Positions 23,298-31,700 of a DNA stretch of 64,000 nt are shown here, piece after piece. This DNA comes from Sphaerisporangium fuscum. GTDB lineage: Bacteria; Actinomycetota; Actinomycetes; Streptosporangiales; Streptosporangiaceae. Position 1 is the stretch's first letter. Each line of letters opens with the position of its first letter. A program made the position numbers and the translations under genes. Where the stretch lies: NCBI RefSeq assembly GCF_018531465.1, contig NZ_JAHDTF010000016.1, positions 124,001 to 188,000 of the forward strand. The letters are read 5' to 3'. The notes below the pieces were generated by a model. That model was not told the origin of the DNA, made no database searches, and worked only from the letters and a program-made list of their open reading frames with translations.

Positions 23298-25394
23298 CTA
23301 CCGGTGGGTGTAGTGGAGCTGGAGCCGGCCGGGCTCGCCGTTGGTCTCGTTCACCGGGATCTCGGCGAGGGGACGGACGACCCTGCCCTTGAGGTCCATG
23401 ACGACGACCCGGTGGGGGTCCTTCGTCGGGTCCGTCGCCACGAGGTAGGCGTCGTTGTACCACCCGCCGACACTCCATTTGGCGGGTAGGGGGACCGTGG
23501 CCTGGCGGCGGCCGGTCCCGATGTCCCACACGCACACCGACTGGACGGCGTCCGGGCAGATCGTGACGAACCGCTTGCCGGCCGGGGAGAACGGGCTCTC
23601 CAGAAGTATGGGATCACCGACATCGGGAAGGGTGCGGATCACCTTGCCGTCGAGATCGTAGAACCGCAGGCCCGACTGGGCGCCCGATTTGTACCGCTGG
23701 GCGACGGCCGACCGGCCGGGCACCCACACGAAGGGGAACCCGGCGGCCCCCGGCGTCTCCACGTGGACGACCTTCGCCTGCCCCGTCGCCGCGTCGACGA
23801 CGGCGAAGCCCTTGGAGGTGCGGTCGCCGGACGGCGCGACCTCGAAGGCCGTCAGCAGCAGCCGCCGGCTGTCGTCGGACCAGAACGGATAGAAGTCCTG
23901 CAGCGGCTTGTCGGCGAGGCGGACGGCGTACTCCTGGCCGTTCGATCTCCTCACCAGCCGGACGATGTCGTACGGCTGCGGGATCGACTGCTTGAGCCAG
24001 GGCAGTACGGCGGTCCAGGCGCCGTCGGGGGAGACGACCGGTTCCTGGTAGGGACCGATCGACTCGAACTCGCCCGTCTTGGGGTCCCGCGCGTACGACT
24101 GCGACTCCTTGGCGGTCACGTACACGAACGAGGTGACGCGGATGGGGTCGGCGCCGCTCTCGTGCAGGACCGTCTTGATCCCCGGCGGATTCACCTCGCG
24201 GGTCGTGGACGCCGGGGCCGAGGTCACCTCGGCGAGGGCGCGCGGCGTCGGCGTACCCGGCCCGGGCGAGCCGGACCCACCGGAGCGCGCGACCGCGTAG
24301 ACGACGCCGCCGGAGACCAGCGCCAGCACCGCCGCGCCGGCCGCGATCCACACCCGCCGCCGTCGTGTGCCCGTCGCGTCGCCGGGCACGGTGGTGATCG
24401 TGAAGGGGCGGGGCGCCGTGTCGCCGGGGAAGGGGAGGGGCGTACGGCCGGCGGATGCCTGCGGGGGGAAGGAGGCGGCCGGGCCGCCGGGCGGCCGTGC
24501 GGAGGGCGACGGGAAAGCCTGAGGTGAGGCCGAGGCGGCGGCCGTGCCGGCGGTGAGGAGGTCGCCGGAGGGGGAACGTTCCCCCGCGCCGAGCAGGCGC
24601 AGCAGGGCGTCCCTGGCGGTCGGGCGGCGTGAGGGGTCCTTGGAGAGGCACTGGGCGACCAGCTCGCGCAGGTCGCCGTCGAGGTCGCCGAGCTCCGGCT
24701 CCTTGTGCAGGATGCGGTTGACGACCGCCGGGAGCGAGTCCATGCCGAACGGCGGGCGTCCCGTCGCGGCGAACACCATCGTCGACCCCCACGCGAACAG
24801 GTCCGAGGGAGGTTCGACCGGGTGGGCGTCGAGCTGCTCGGGCGCCATGTACGGCGGGGTGCCGACGATCCCGGACCCGGTGGCCGAGCTGTCCAGCGCC
24901 CGGGCGATCCCGAAGTCGATGACGCGCGGGCCGTCCCTGCCCAGCAGGACGTTGCTCGGCTTGAAGTCGCGGTGCACCACCCCGGCCCGGTGGATGGCCG
25001 TCAGCGCGGTCATCGTGCCGACGGCCAGCCGCCGCAGCCGGGCGTTGACCAGGCGCCCCTCGCTCTGGACCACCTGCTGGAGCGTCGGGCCCTCGATGTA
25101 CTCGCTGACGATGTACGGCCGGTCGCCGAGCGTGCCCGTGGCGATGACCTGGGCGGTGCAGAACGGGGCCACCCGGCGCAGGATCTCGGTCTCGCGCAGG
25201 AAGCGGCCGGGTGCGGCGGCGCCCTCCGTGCCGTCCACCAGGCCCTGGCGGAGCAGCTTGACCGCCACCTTCTCGCCCGACGGCGAGGTGGCGAGGAAGA
25301 CCGATCCCTGGCCTCCCTCACCGATCCGGCCGATGAGCTCGTAGTCACCCACGCCCGTCGGGTCCCCGGCGCGCAGGGGAGCGATGTCGGACAC
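23298..25394 (-). CDS. Membrane Ser/Thr kinase with beta-propeller-like ectodomain
   Basis: A 698-residue Hanks-type kinase with an intact active site: glycine loop GEGGQGSVF, Lys46 in VAVKLL, catalytic Asp143 in HRDFKPSN, and DFG Asp160, with GTPPYMAPEQ after the activation loop. A Pro/Ser-rich linker (270-345) leads to one membrane helix (about 348-369). The 330-residue outer part has repeated blades such as VVSPDGAWTAV, FWSDDSRRLLL and PFSPAGKRFVTICP, like TolB/WD40 propellers. It starts with GTG, 6 nt after the stop of the pseudokinase gene, so both are one operon. Substrates are unknown. A sensor that pairs with the neighbour is my inference. Confidence 0.9.
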   Translation of the reverse strand: MSDIAPLRAGDPTGVGDYELIGRIGEGGQGSVFLATSPSGEKVAVKLLRQGLVDGTEGAAAPGRFLRETEILRRVAPFCTAQVIATGTLGDRPYIVSEYIEGPTLQQVVQSEGRLVNARLRRLAVGTMTALTAIHRAGVVHRDFKPSNVLLGRDGPRVIDFGIARALDSSATGSGIVGTPPYMAPEQLDAHPVEPPSDLFAWGSTMVFAATGRPPFGMDSLPAVVNRILHKEPELGDLDGDLRELVAQCLSKDPSRRPTARDALLRLLGAGERSPSGDLLTAGTAAASASPQAFPSPSARPPGGPAASFPPQASAGRTPLPFPGDTAPRPFTITTVPGDATGTRRRRVWIAAGAAVLALVSGGVVYAVARSGGSGSPGPGTPTPRALAEVTSAPASTTREVNPPGIKTVLHESGADPIRVTSFVYVTAKESQSYARDPKTGEFESIGPYQEPVVSPDGAWTAVLPWLKQSIPQPYDIVRLVRRSNGQEYAVRLADKPLQDFYPFWSDDSRRLLLTAFEVAPSGDRTSKGFAVVDAATGQAKVVHVETPGAAGFPFVWVPGRSAVAQRYKSGAQSGLRFYDLDGKVIRTLPDVGDPILLESPFSPAGKRFVTICPDAVQSVCVWDIGTGRRQATVPLPAKWSVGGWYNDAYLVATDPTKDPHRVVVMDLKGRVVRPLAEIPVNETNGEPGRLQLHYTHR

Positions 25395-25400
25395 GCGGCG

Positions 25401-27458
25401 CTACTTCGGGCCGAACTTGAGCATCTGGGCTATGGTCGCGTCCTTCTTGGGGATCTCGGCGAGGGTGCGCTGCACCTTCCCGTGGAAGTCGACCACGACG
25501 TACTTCCTGAGGTCCTTGCGGGCGTCGTACACGATGAGGTGTCCCTCGTCCCACCAGCCCTGCACGGAGGTCTCGCCCGTCCAGGTCGGGATGCTCGCCG
25601 TGCGGTTGCCCGAGGCGAGGTTCCAGACGCAGATGCGCGCCACGTCGGTGGTGTTCTCGGGGCAGTAGCTGTAGAAGGACGCGCCCGAGGGTGAGAAGAG
25701 CCCGGGGCCGGGGATCAGGCCGACCCACGGCATGGCGCGCACGACGTTGCCCTGCAGGTCGCGGAACCTCAGCCCGAACCTCGGCTTCTTCTGCTCGTAG
25801 GCGCCCACGACGTACTGCCCGTCGGGACTCCAGTCGAAGTTGCCGTACCCGTCGCGCTGGTCGTCGGTCATGACGATGGTCGCCTTGCGCGTGCCGACGT
25901 CGACCACGACGAAGCCGGCGGGGTACTGCACCTTCTGCTTGGAGTTGAACTGGTAGAAGGTGAGCAGGAACCGCTTGCTGTCGCGGCTCCACACGCCCGA
26001 CAGCCCGCGCAGCGGCTGCTTGAGCGTCTGCACCGAGAACTTCTCGCCGGTGGAGCGGTTGATGAACGTCACGCTGTCGTAGCTGGAGGCGGCGAACTTC
26101 AGCCAGGGGTTGACGGCGATCCAGTTGCCGTCGGGGGAGACGGTCGGGTCGCCGAATTCGGCGTTCTCGGCGACCGCCCGGAAGGTGTCCTTGCCCACGT
26201 CGCGCACGTACGTCTGGAACTTGGTGGCCTTGGTGTCCTGGATGAAGTACGAGAGCAGGTGTGTGGGGTCGAGGGGGTTCTCGTGCAGCTTGAGGTTCAC
26301 GCCGGGCGCGGAGACGTCCTTGGTGATGGGCCCGGGAGGAGCCGGCGACGCCTGGATGACCGAGGCGGAGGGGACGGGGACGGGTGTCGGCGTGGTCGTG
26401 GCGACGGGGCCGGGGGCGGGGGCCGGGCGCGGGGTCAGCGCGTACACCGTGCCGCCGGAGATCAGCGCGATCGCCACGGCGGCCGCGCCCAGCAGCAGAG
26501 GACGGCGGCGCCGGGCCGCGCCGGGCGGAGGCGGGAGCTCCACGCGCATGGCCGGGTCCGGCGGGGGCGCCGCGCGAAGGTCGGCGGGGACCGGTGGCCG
26601 GACGGGCGCGGGCGCGGCCACCGCGGGGGCGGCGGCCGAGGTGTCGACGGTCGCGAGGATCTGGGAGTGGCCGACCAGCCTGAGCAGCGCGTCGCCTGCG
26701 CTCGGGCGGCGGGCCGGGTCCTTCGACAGGCACTCGGCGACCAGGCTGATCAGGTCGCCGTCGAGGACGGCGAGGTCCGGCTCGTCGTGGAGGATGCGGT
26801 TGATCGTCGCCGACATGGACCCCGCGTCGAACGGGGCCCGCCCGGACGCCGCGAAGATCATGGTGGTGCCCCACGCGAACATGTCGGACGCCGGGCCGAG
26901 CGGCTGTCCCTCCAGTTGCTCGGGGGTGAGGTACGCCGGGCTGCCCACCGACCGCGTGGTGCTCTCGATTCCCGCGTCGAGCGCCTCGGCGATGCCGAAG
27001 TCGATCACCCGGGGCCCGTCGGGGCCGAGCAGCACGCTGGCCGGGCCGAACTCGCGGTGCACGATGCCGGCCTGGTGGATGGCGACCAGCGCGGTGACGG
27101 TGCCGATCGCGAGCCGGTGCAGCGCCGCGCCGCGCAGCGGCCCGTCGTCCTCGACGGCCTTCTGCAGGGTCGGCCCGTCGATGTACTCGCTCACGACGTA
27201 CGGCCGGTCGTCGGCGAGGCCCGTCTCGACGACGTGCGCGGTGCAGAAGGCGGAAACCTCCCGGAGTTCCTCGACCTTGGCGAGGAAGCGATCGGCCCCG
27301 GTGAGGCCGGGATGGAGGAGCTTGACGGCGACCCGGTCGCCCCGCGGGCCGGTCGCGAGGTAGACGGTGCTCCTGCCGCCCTGGCCGAGCCGGCCCACCA
27401 GGTGGTAGGCGCCTAACCGAGGTGGATCGCCCGGTTCCAGGGGCAGCGCCTCCGGCAT
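25401..27458 (-). CDS. Predicted pseudokinase with beta-propeller-like ectodomain
   Basis: A 685-residue paralogue of the next gene with the same plan: kinase fold (15-265), Ala/Pro linker, membrane helix (about 320-341) and a propeller-like outer domain with TVSPDGNWIAV, VWSRDSKRFLL and DWSPDGQYVVG. Lys46 and DFG Asp153 are kept, but the catalytic loop reads HREFGPAS instead of HRDFKPGN: the catalytic Asp is Glu136, the Lys is Gly138 and the metal-binding Asn is Ser141. The glycine loop is also altered (GQGGRSTVY). Phosphotransfer is therefore unlikely, though weak activity cannot be excluded. It is first in a two-kinase operon and may regulate or scaffold its active partner (inference). Confidence 0.87.
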   Translation of the reverse strand: MPEALPLEPGDPPRLGAYHLVGRLGQGGRSTVYLATGPRGDRVAVKLLHPGLTGADRFLAKVEELREVSAFCTAHVVETGLADDRPYVVSEYIDGPTLQKAVEDDGPLRGAALHRLAIGTVTALVAIHQAGIVHREFGPASVLLGPDGPRVIDFGIAEALDAGIESTTRSVGSPAYLTPEQLEGQPLGPASDMFAWGTTMIFAASGRAPFDAGSMSATINRILHDEPDLAVLDGDLISLVAECLSKDPARRPSAGDALLRLVGHSQILATVDTSAAAPAVAAPAPVRPPVPADLRAAPPPDPAMRVELPPPPGAARRRRPLLLGAAAVAIALISGGTVYALTPRPAPAPGPVATTTPTPVPVPSASVIQASPAPPGPITKDVSAPGVNLKLHENPLDPTHLLSYFIQDTKATKFQTYVRDVGKDTFRAVAENAEFGDPTVSPDGNWIAVNPWLKFAASSYDSVTFINRSTGEKFSVQTLKQPLRGLSGVWSRDSKRFLLTFYQFNSKQKVQYPAGFVVVDVGTRKATIVMTDDQRDGYGNFDWSPDGQYVVGAYEQKKPRFGLRFRDLQGNVVRAMPWVGLIPGPGLFSPSGASFYSYCPENTTDVARICVWNLASGNRTASIPTWTGETSVQGWWDEGHLIVYDARKDLRKYVVVDFHGKVQRTLAEIPKKDATIAQMLKFGPK

Positions 27459-27497
27459 GTCGGGATCCTCCTTCAGCGAAGCGGTGTAGATCGTCGA

Positions 27498-28370
27498 TTA
27501 TGGTACGGATCCCGGGCGCGTGGCGGTCCTATGAGCGCCGGGTTCGGTGCTTTTCGCGGTCCAGCTGGTGAGCAGCCGCAGGCGTTCGTCGGTGGGCGAG
27601 CCCGCGACGGTGGTGTAGGTGACGATGAGCTGGTCGGGGTCGCCGGGCAGGGCGAGCGTCTCGTACCCGAAGTCGAGGTCGCCCGCGACCGGATGCCGGA
27701 TCAGTTTGACGCCGTGGGTCTTCTCCTTGACGTCGTGCCGCGCCCACAGCTCGCCGAACATCTCGCTCCGCGCGGTGAGCTCCTCGACGAGCGCGGTCAG
27801 CTCGGGGTCGCCGGGGTGGCGGCCGGAGTCGAGGCGGAGGTAGGCGACGGTCTCACGGGCGACCTGCGGCCAGTCGCGGTAGAAGGTGGTGGCGGAGGGG
27901 TCCAGGAAGGTGTGGCGGGCGGTGTTCCGCTCGGCCTCGGGCCACTCACCGAAGCCCACCACGGCGTCGGCCAGGGCGTTCCAGGCCAGGATGTCCATGC
28001 GGCGGCCGAGCACGAACGCCGGCATGGCGTCCATCATCTCCAGCATCCGCAGCACCTCGGGCCGCACCCGCTGCGAGCGGCCGGCGGCCGTGCGGACCCG
28101 TCCCGGGCGGGCCAGGTCGCGCAGGTGCTCGTGCTCGGTCTCGTCGAGCCGCAGCACCCGGGCGATGGCGTCGAGCACCGCGTCGGAGACGTTGACGCCG
28201 CGGCCCTGCTCCAGGCGCACGTAGTAGTCGACGCTCACCCCGGCGAGCAGCGCCAGCTCCTCCCGCCGCAGGCCGGGCACCCGCCGCCGTCCGTAGGAGG
28301 GCAGGCCGGCCTCGCCCGGCTGGATGCGCGCGCGGCGCGCCCGGAGGAACTCACCGATCTGCTGGTCCAT
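27498..28370 (-). CDS. XRE regulator with MmyB-like ligand domain
   Basis: A 290-residue regulator. The helix-turn-helix (about 5-80) contains VPGLRREELALLAGVSVDYYVRLEQGRGVNVSDAVLDAIARVL, seen across this family. The C-terminal MmyB domain (about 110-275), with MPAFVLGRRMDILAWNALADAV and the DVKEKTHGVKLIRHPVAGDLDF stretch, is a PAS-like pocket that binds small hydrophobic ligands. It is divergent from an SDR gene, a very common actinomycete arrangement in which this protein represses the oxidoreductase. A GGTA-N6-TACC dyad lies between the two. Confidence 0.92.
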   Translation of the reverse strand: MDQQIGEFLRARRARIQPGEAGLPSYGRRRVPGLRREELALLAGVSVDYYVRLEQGRGVNVSDAVLDAIARVLRLDETEHEHLRDLARPGRVRTAAGRSQRVRPEVLRMLEMMDAMPAFVLGRRMDILAWNALADAVVGFGEWPEAERNTARHTFLDPSATTFYRDWPQVARETVAYLRLDSGRHPGDPELTALVEELTARSEMFGELWARHDVKEKTHGVKLIRHPVAGDLDFGYETLALPGDPDQLIVTYTTVAGSPTDERLRLLTSWTAKSTEPGAHRTATRPGSVP

Positions 28371-28403
28371 GTCCCAAGTGTGCCGCAGCCGGGTGCGGAT
28401 CCT

Positions 28404-28417
28404 GGTACTGGCATACC
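28404..28417. promoter_or_regulatory. Dyad between XRE/MmyB gene and SDR gene
   Basis: GGTACTGGCATACC (28404-28417) is an inverted repeat GGTA-N6-TACC, followed by a third half GGTA at 28421-28424. Its position between divergent genes suggests it is the XRE protein's operator. Confidence 0.5.
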
Positions 28418-28471
28418 TACGGTAAAGCGCAGCCCTGGGTCGCCCGTGGCCCGCGCCGCAGACTCGGGGAC

Positions 28472-29236
28472 ATGACTTCTTACGACAACCTCTCCGGCCG
28501 TACCGCCGTCGTCACCGGTGCCGCGAGCGGCATGGGCGCCGCCACCGCTCTCATGCTCGCCTCCTCCGGCGCCCGCGTCGCCCTGCTCGCCCGCAGGCAG
28601 GACCGTCTGGACGACCTGGCCGCCAAGATCATCGCCGAGGGCGGGCAGGCGCTCGCGGTGGCCGTCGACGTCACCGACCCCGCCTCGGTCGAGGCCGCCG
28701 CCGCGCGGGTCCACGAGGCGTACGGCCCGGTGGACCTGCTGGTGAACTCGGCGGGCGTGATGCTGCCCAACCCGGTGACCGACGGCCGCGCCGACGAGTG
28801 GGAGCGGATGATCGGCACCAATCTCACCGGGGTGCTGCGCGTCACCCGGGCCTTCCTGCCGGGCCTGGTGGCCGCCGCCGAGGACGGCCGCGTCGCCGAC
28901 CTGGTCAACATCTCCTCGATCGGCGCCCATGTGACGTTCCCCAACTACGCCGTCTACGGCGCCACCAAGGCCGCCCTCACCCATCTGTCGGCCTCGCTGC
29001 GCCCCGAGCTCGGCCCGAAGGGCGTGCGGGTCACCAACATCGAGCCCGGCCTGACCGACACCGAGCTGGGCGACCACCTCGACAACCCGGAGCTGAGCGA
29101 CCAGCTCGGGCAGATGTTCACGGCCTTCCAGGCACTGTCGGCCGAGGAGGTCGCCGACCTGATCGGGTACGTCGCGAGCCGTCCCCGTCACGTCAACCTG
29201 CGGCAGGTCGTCGTCCTCCCGACCGGCCAGGCCTGA
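28472..29236 (+). CDS. Short-chain dehydrogenase/reductase
   Basis: A 254-residue classical SDR. The dinucleotide site is TGAASGMG (15-22), the NAG-type motif is VNSAGV (Asn92 to Val96), and the catalytic set is Ser148/Ser149, Tyr162 and Lys166 in YGATK. The basic residues LARRQDRL after the second strand favour NADPH. It is cytosolic and probably soluble; the substrate is unknown. Divergent from and probably repressed by the XRE/MmyB protein. Confidence 0.92.
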   Translation: MTSYDNLSGRTAVVTGAASGMGAATALMLASSGARVALLARRQDRLDDLAAKIIAEGGQALAVAVDVTDPASVEAAAARVHEAYGPVDLLVNSAGVMLPNPVTDGRADEWERMIGTNLTGVLRVTRAFLPGLVAAAEDGRVADLVNISSIGAHVTFPNYAVYGATKAALTHLSASLRPELGPKGVRVTNIEPGLTDTELGDHLDNPELSDQLGQMFTAFQALSAEEVADLIGYVASRPRHVNLRQVVVLPTGQA

Positions 29237-29376
29237 CCCGGAGATCGCCGGAGTGGCGGGGCGAGGGTCAAGGCTCCGCCGCCGGGCGATCAACAATGCG
29301 TACAGACTGCGCGGAGCCTGAGTCCGGTACCCGGTGGCCTGGGTAGCTCGGTAGAAAAGCGCCAAGAGGGGACATC

Positions 29377-29625
29377 ATGGCTAAATGCGAAGTCTGCGGC
29401 AACGACTATGACATGAGCTTCGAAGTGCACACCAAGGGCGGCGTGCACACCTACGACTGCTTCGAATGCGCGATCCAGGGCATGGCCCCCTCGTGCGAGC
29501 ACTGCGGCTGCCGGATCATCGGGCACGGCGTCGAGGCGAACGGCCACTGGTACTGCTGCGCCCACTGCGCCCGTGAGAAGGGCGTGCGCGACCTCGTCGA
29601 CCGCATCGGCGCGGCGATGGCCTGA
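29377..29625 (+). CDS. Small zinc-ribbon protein
   Basis: An 82-residue protein with paired cysteine motifs: CEVC near the N-terminus, CFEC, CEHCGC and CCAHC. These should bind one or two zinc ions. The C-terminus is a short helix (VRDLVDRIGAAMA). GAGGGG precedes the ATG. It stands alone between the SDR gene and the second sugar importer. The function is unknown; proteins of this kind are often called metallothionein-like or zinc-ribbon proteins in actinomycetes. Confidence 0.8.
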   Translation: MAKCEVCGNDYDMSFEVHTKGGVHTYDCFECAIQGMAPSCEHCGCRIIGHGVEANGHWYCCAHCAREKGVRDLVDRIGAAMA

Positions 29626-29814
29626 CCCGGCCGGTCGCGGCCGCCGGGCGGGGGCGGCCCCGGAACGCGCCGGCCAGGGTGCTCGTACGGCACGAGTCGC
29701 CCGAGGCCCGACTTGCCACGGCGCCTTCCTGCGGACATTGTTAGATGTGCCGGTCCGGCGGGTGAGGTCAGGTCACCCGCCGGACCGGTCCTGCTTCCGG
29801 GAACACCCGCAAGC

Positions 29815-30726
29815 TCATCCCTTGACGGCGCCGACGATCACCCCCTTGGTGAAGTGGCGCTGCACGAACGGATAGATGATCAGCGCGGGCAGCACGGCGA
29901 CGACCACGATGGCCATCTTGATGGCGAGGGTCGGCGGCACCGCGTGCCCGTACCCCGCCACCCCGGCCGTGCCGGCCGGCAGGGCCGCGGAGTTCACCAC
30001 GTACTCCCGAAGGATCAGCGCCAAAGGCCACTTGGTGGTGTCGTCCAGATAGAGCATGGCGTTGAACCAGGCGTTCCAGTACCCCACGGCGTAGAACAGC
30101 GAGATCACCGCCGTCACCGCCTTCGACAGCGGCAGCACGATCCGCCACAGGATGCGGAACTCGCCCGCGCCGTCGATGCGGGCGCTGTCGAGCAGCTCGC
30201 CCGGGATGCTCATGAAGAACGCCCGCAGCACCACGACGTTGAAGGCCGACACCGCCGACGGCAGGATCAGCGACAGGTAGGAGTCCTTGAGCCCGAGCGA
30301 GCTGACCAGCAGGTACGTCGGGATCAGGCCGGGGAAGAACACGAACATCAGCAGCACGCCGAACAGCAGCGGCCGGTGCAGGAACGACCCGGGCCGCGAG
30401 AGGGAGTACGCCCCGAGGACGCTCACCCCGACGCTGAAGACGGTGCCGGCCAGCGTGACCCCGGTGCTGACCATGATGGCGCGGCTCACCACCGTGTCGG
30501 AGAAGATCTGCCGGTAGGCGTCGAACGATATGCCCTGCGGGACGAGCACGAGGCCGCCGGCCTCGGTGACCGTCTTCGACGTCGACAGGCTGGTCAACAG
30601 GATGGTGTAGAGGGGGAACAGCACCAGCAGCAGGACGACGGTGATCACCCCGCCCTTGCCCAGCCGGCCGGCGAGCGACCCGGGCTCCTCCCAGGGAGCC
30701 CGGCGCGTGGACGTCGTCGCACTCAT
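29815..30726 (-). CDS. Sugar ABC transporter permease (LplC-like)
   Basis: A 303-residue permease with six helices, starting VITVVLLLVLFPLYTILLTSL. The EAA-type loop is ELLDSARIDGAGEFRILWRIVLP and the C-terminus ends FTKGVIVGAVKG, diagnostic of the LplC/YtcP group. It overlaps the preceding permease gene by 4 bases and is the third gene of the importer. As at the first locus, no ATPase gene is present. Six-helix LplBC permeases usually transport polysaccharide-derived oligosaccharides. Confidence 0.92.
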   Translation of the reverse strand: MSATTSTRRAPWEEPGSLAGRLGKGGVITVVLLLVLFPLYTILLTSLSTSKTVTEAGGLVLVPQGISFDAYRQIFSDTVVSRAIMVSTGVTLAGTVFSVGVSVLGAYSLSRPGSFLHRPLLFGVLLMFVFFPGLIPTYLLVSSLGLKDSYLSLILPSAVSAFNVVVLRAFFMSIPGELLDSARIDGAGEFRILWRIVLPLSKAVTAVISLFYAVGYWNAWFNAMLYLDDTTKWPLALILREYVVNSAALPAGTAGVAGYGHAVPPTLAIKMAIVVVAVLPALIIYPFVQRHFTKGVIVGAVKG

Positions 30727-31700
30727 GACCTCGAATACACCCCCCGCTCGCCCAGCGCGTGGGCCACCCGGTTGGCCACCAGGATCAGGACCAGGCCCAC
30801 GACGCCCTTGAACAGACCGGCCGCGGCGCCGTACCCGAGGTCGCCGGTCCGCAGCCCGGAGAAGTAGGCGAAGGTGTCGAACACCTCCGACGCCTGGCTG
30901 CCGACGGCACTGCGTTGCAGCATGTACTGCTCGAAGCCGACGTTGAGCGCGTCACCGAGCCGGAGGATCAGCAGGAGCACGATCACCGGCCTCAGCCCCG
31001 GAAGGGTGATGTGCCACATCCGCCGCCATCGTGTGGCGCCGTCGACCGCGGCCGCCTCGTACAGGTTCGGGTCGATGGTGCTCAGCGCCGCCAGGAAGAT
31101 GATCGACCCCCATCCGGCGTCCTTCCAGACCGTCTGGGAGGTGACCAGCAGCACGAAGGTGTCGGAGTTGGTCATCACGTCGACGCCCTGGTGGCCGTGC
31201 TGCCGCAGGGTCTGCGCGAGCAGACCCGCGCCGCCGAGCATCTGCTGGAAGATCGCGATGACCAGCACCCACGAGAAGAAGTGCGGCAGGTAGACCACAC
31301 CCTGGACGAAGGCGCGCAGCCTCGGCGACATGATGCTGTTGAGCAGGAGCGCCAGCGCTATCGGCACCGGGAAGTAGAAGACCAGCTGGAACGCGGTGAT
31401 GCCCAGGGTGTTGGCCACGGCCCTGGCGAACTGCGGGTCCTCCAGCAGCTGCTGGAAGTTGGTGAACCCGATGACCGGGCTGTCCAGGATGCCGCCGCTG
31501 AAGGGGTTGTAGTCCTGGAAGGCGATCACGTTGCCCAGGGTCGGCACCCACCAGAAGGCGGTGACGACCAGGAACATCGGCAGGCCCATGAGGAGCAGCG
31601 GCCAGTCGCGCCTCAGCCTGGCCCGGCGGGTCCCGTCCGGGGGGCGGCTCGCGGGTTCGGCCCGGGACAGGGCGGGCCGCACCTCGGTCTCGCTCGTCAC
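30723..31700 (-). CDS. Sugar ABC transporter permease (LplB-like)
   Basis: A 325-residue permease. The GTG at 31698-31700 overlaps the binding-protein stop (GTGA), so the gene is translationally coupled; a much longer open frame upstream is the shadow of the binding-protein gene. After a charged N-terminus come six helices, starting WPLLLMGLPMFLVVTAFWWVPTLG. The EAA loop is YEAAAVDGATRWRRMWHITLPGL. The YLPHFFSWVLVIAIFQQML segment is typical of LplB. It forms the channel with the LplC-like protein. Confidence 0.92.
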   Translation of the reverse strand: MTSETEVRPALSRAEPASRPPDGTRRARLRRDWPLLLMGLPMFLVVTAFWWVPTLGNVIAFQDYNPFSGGILDSPVIGFTNFQQLLEDPQFARAVANTLGITAFQLVFYFPVPIALALLLNSIMSPRLRAFVQGVVYLPHFFSWVLVIAIFQQMLGGAGLLAQTLRQHGHQGVDVMTNSDTFVLLVTSQTVWKDAGWGSIIFLAALSTIDPNLYEAAAVDGATRWRRMWHITLPGLRPVIVLLLILRLGDALNVGFEQYMLQRSAVGSQASEVFDTFAYFSGLRTGDLGYGAAAGLFKGVVGLVLILVANRVAHALGERGVYSRS

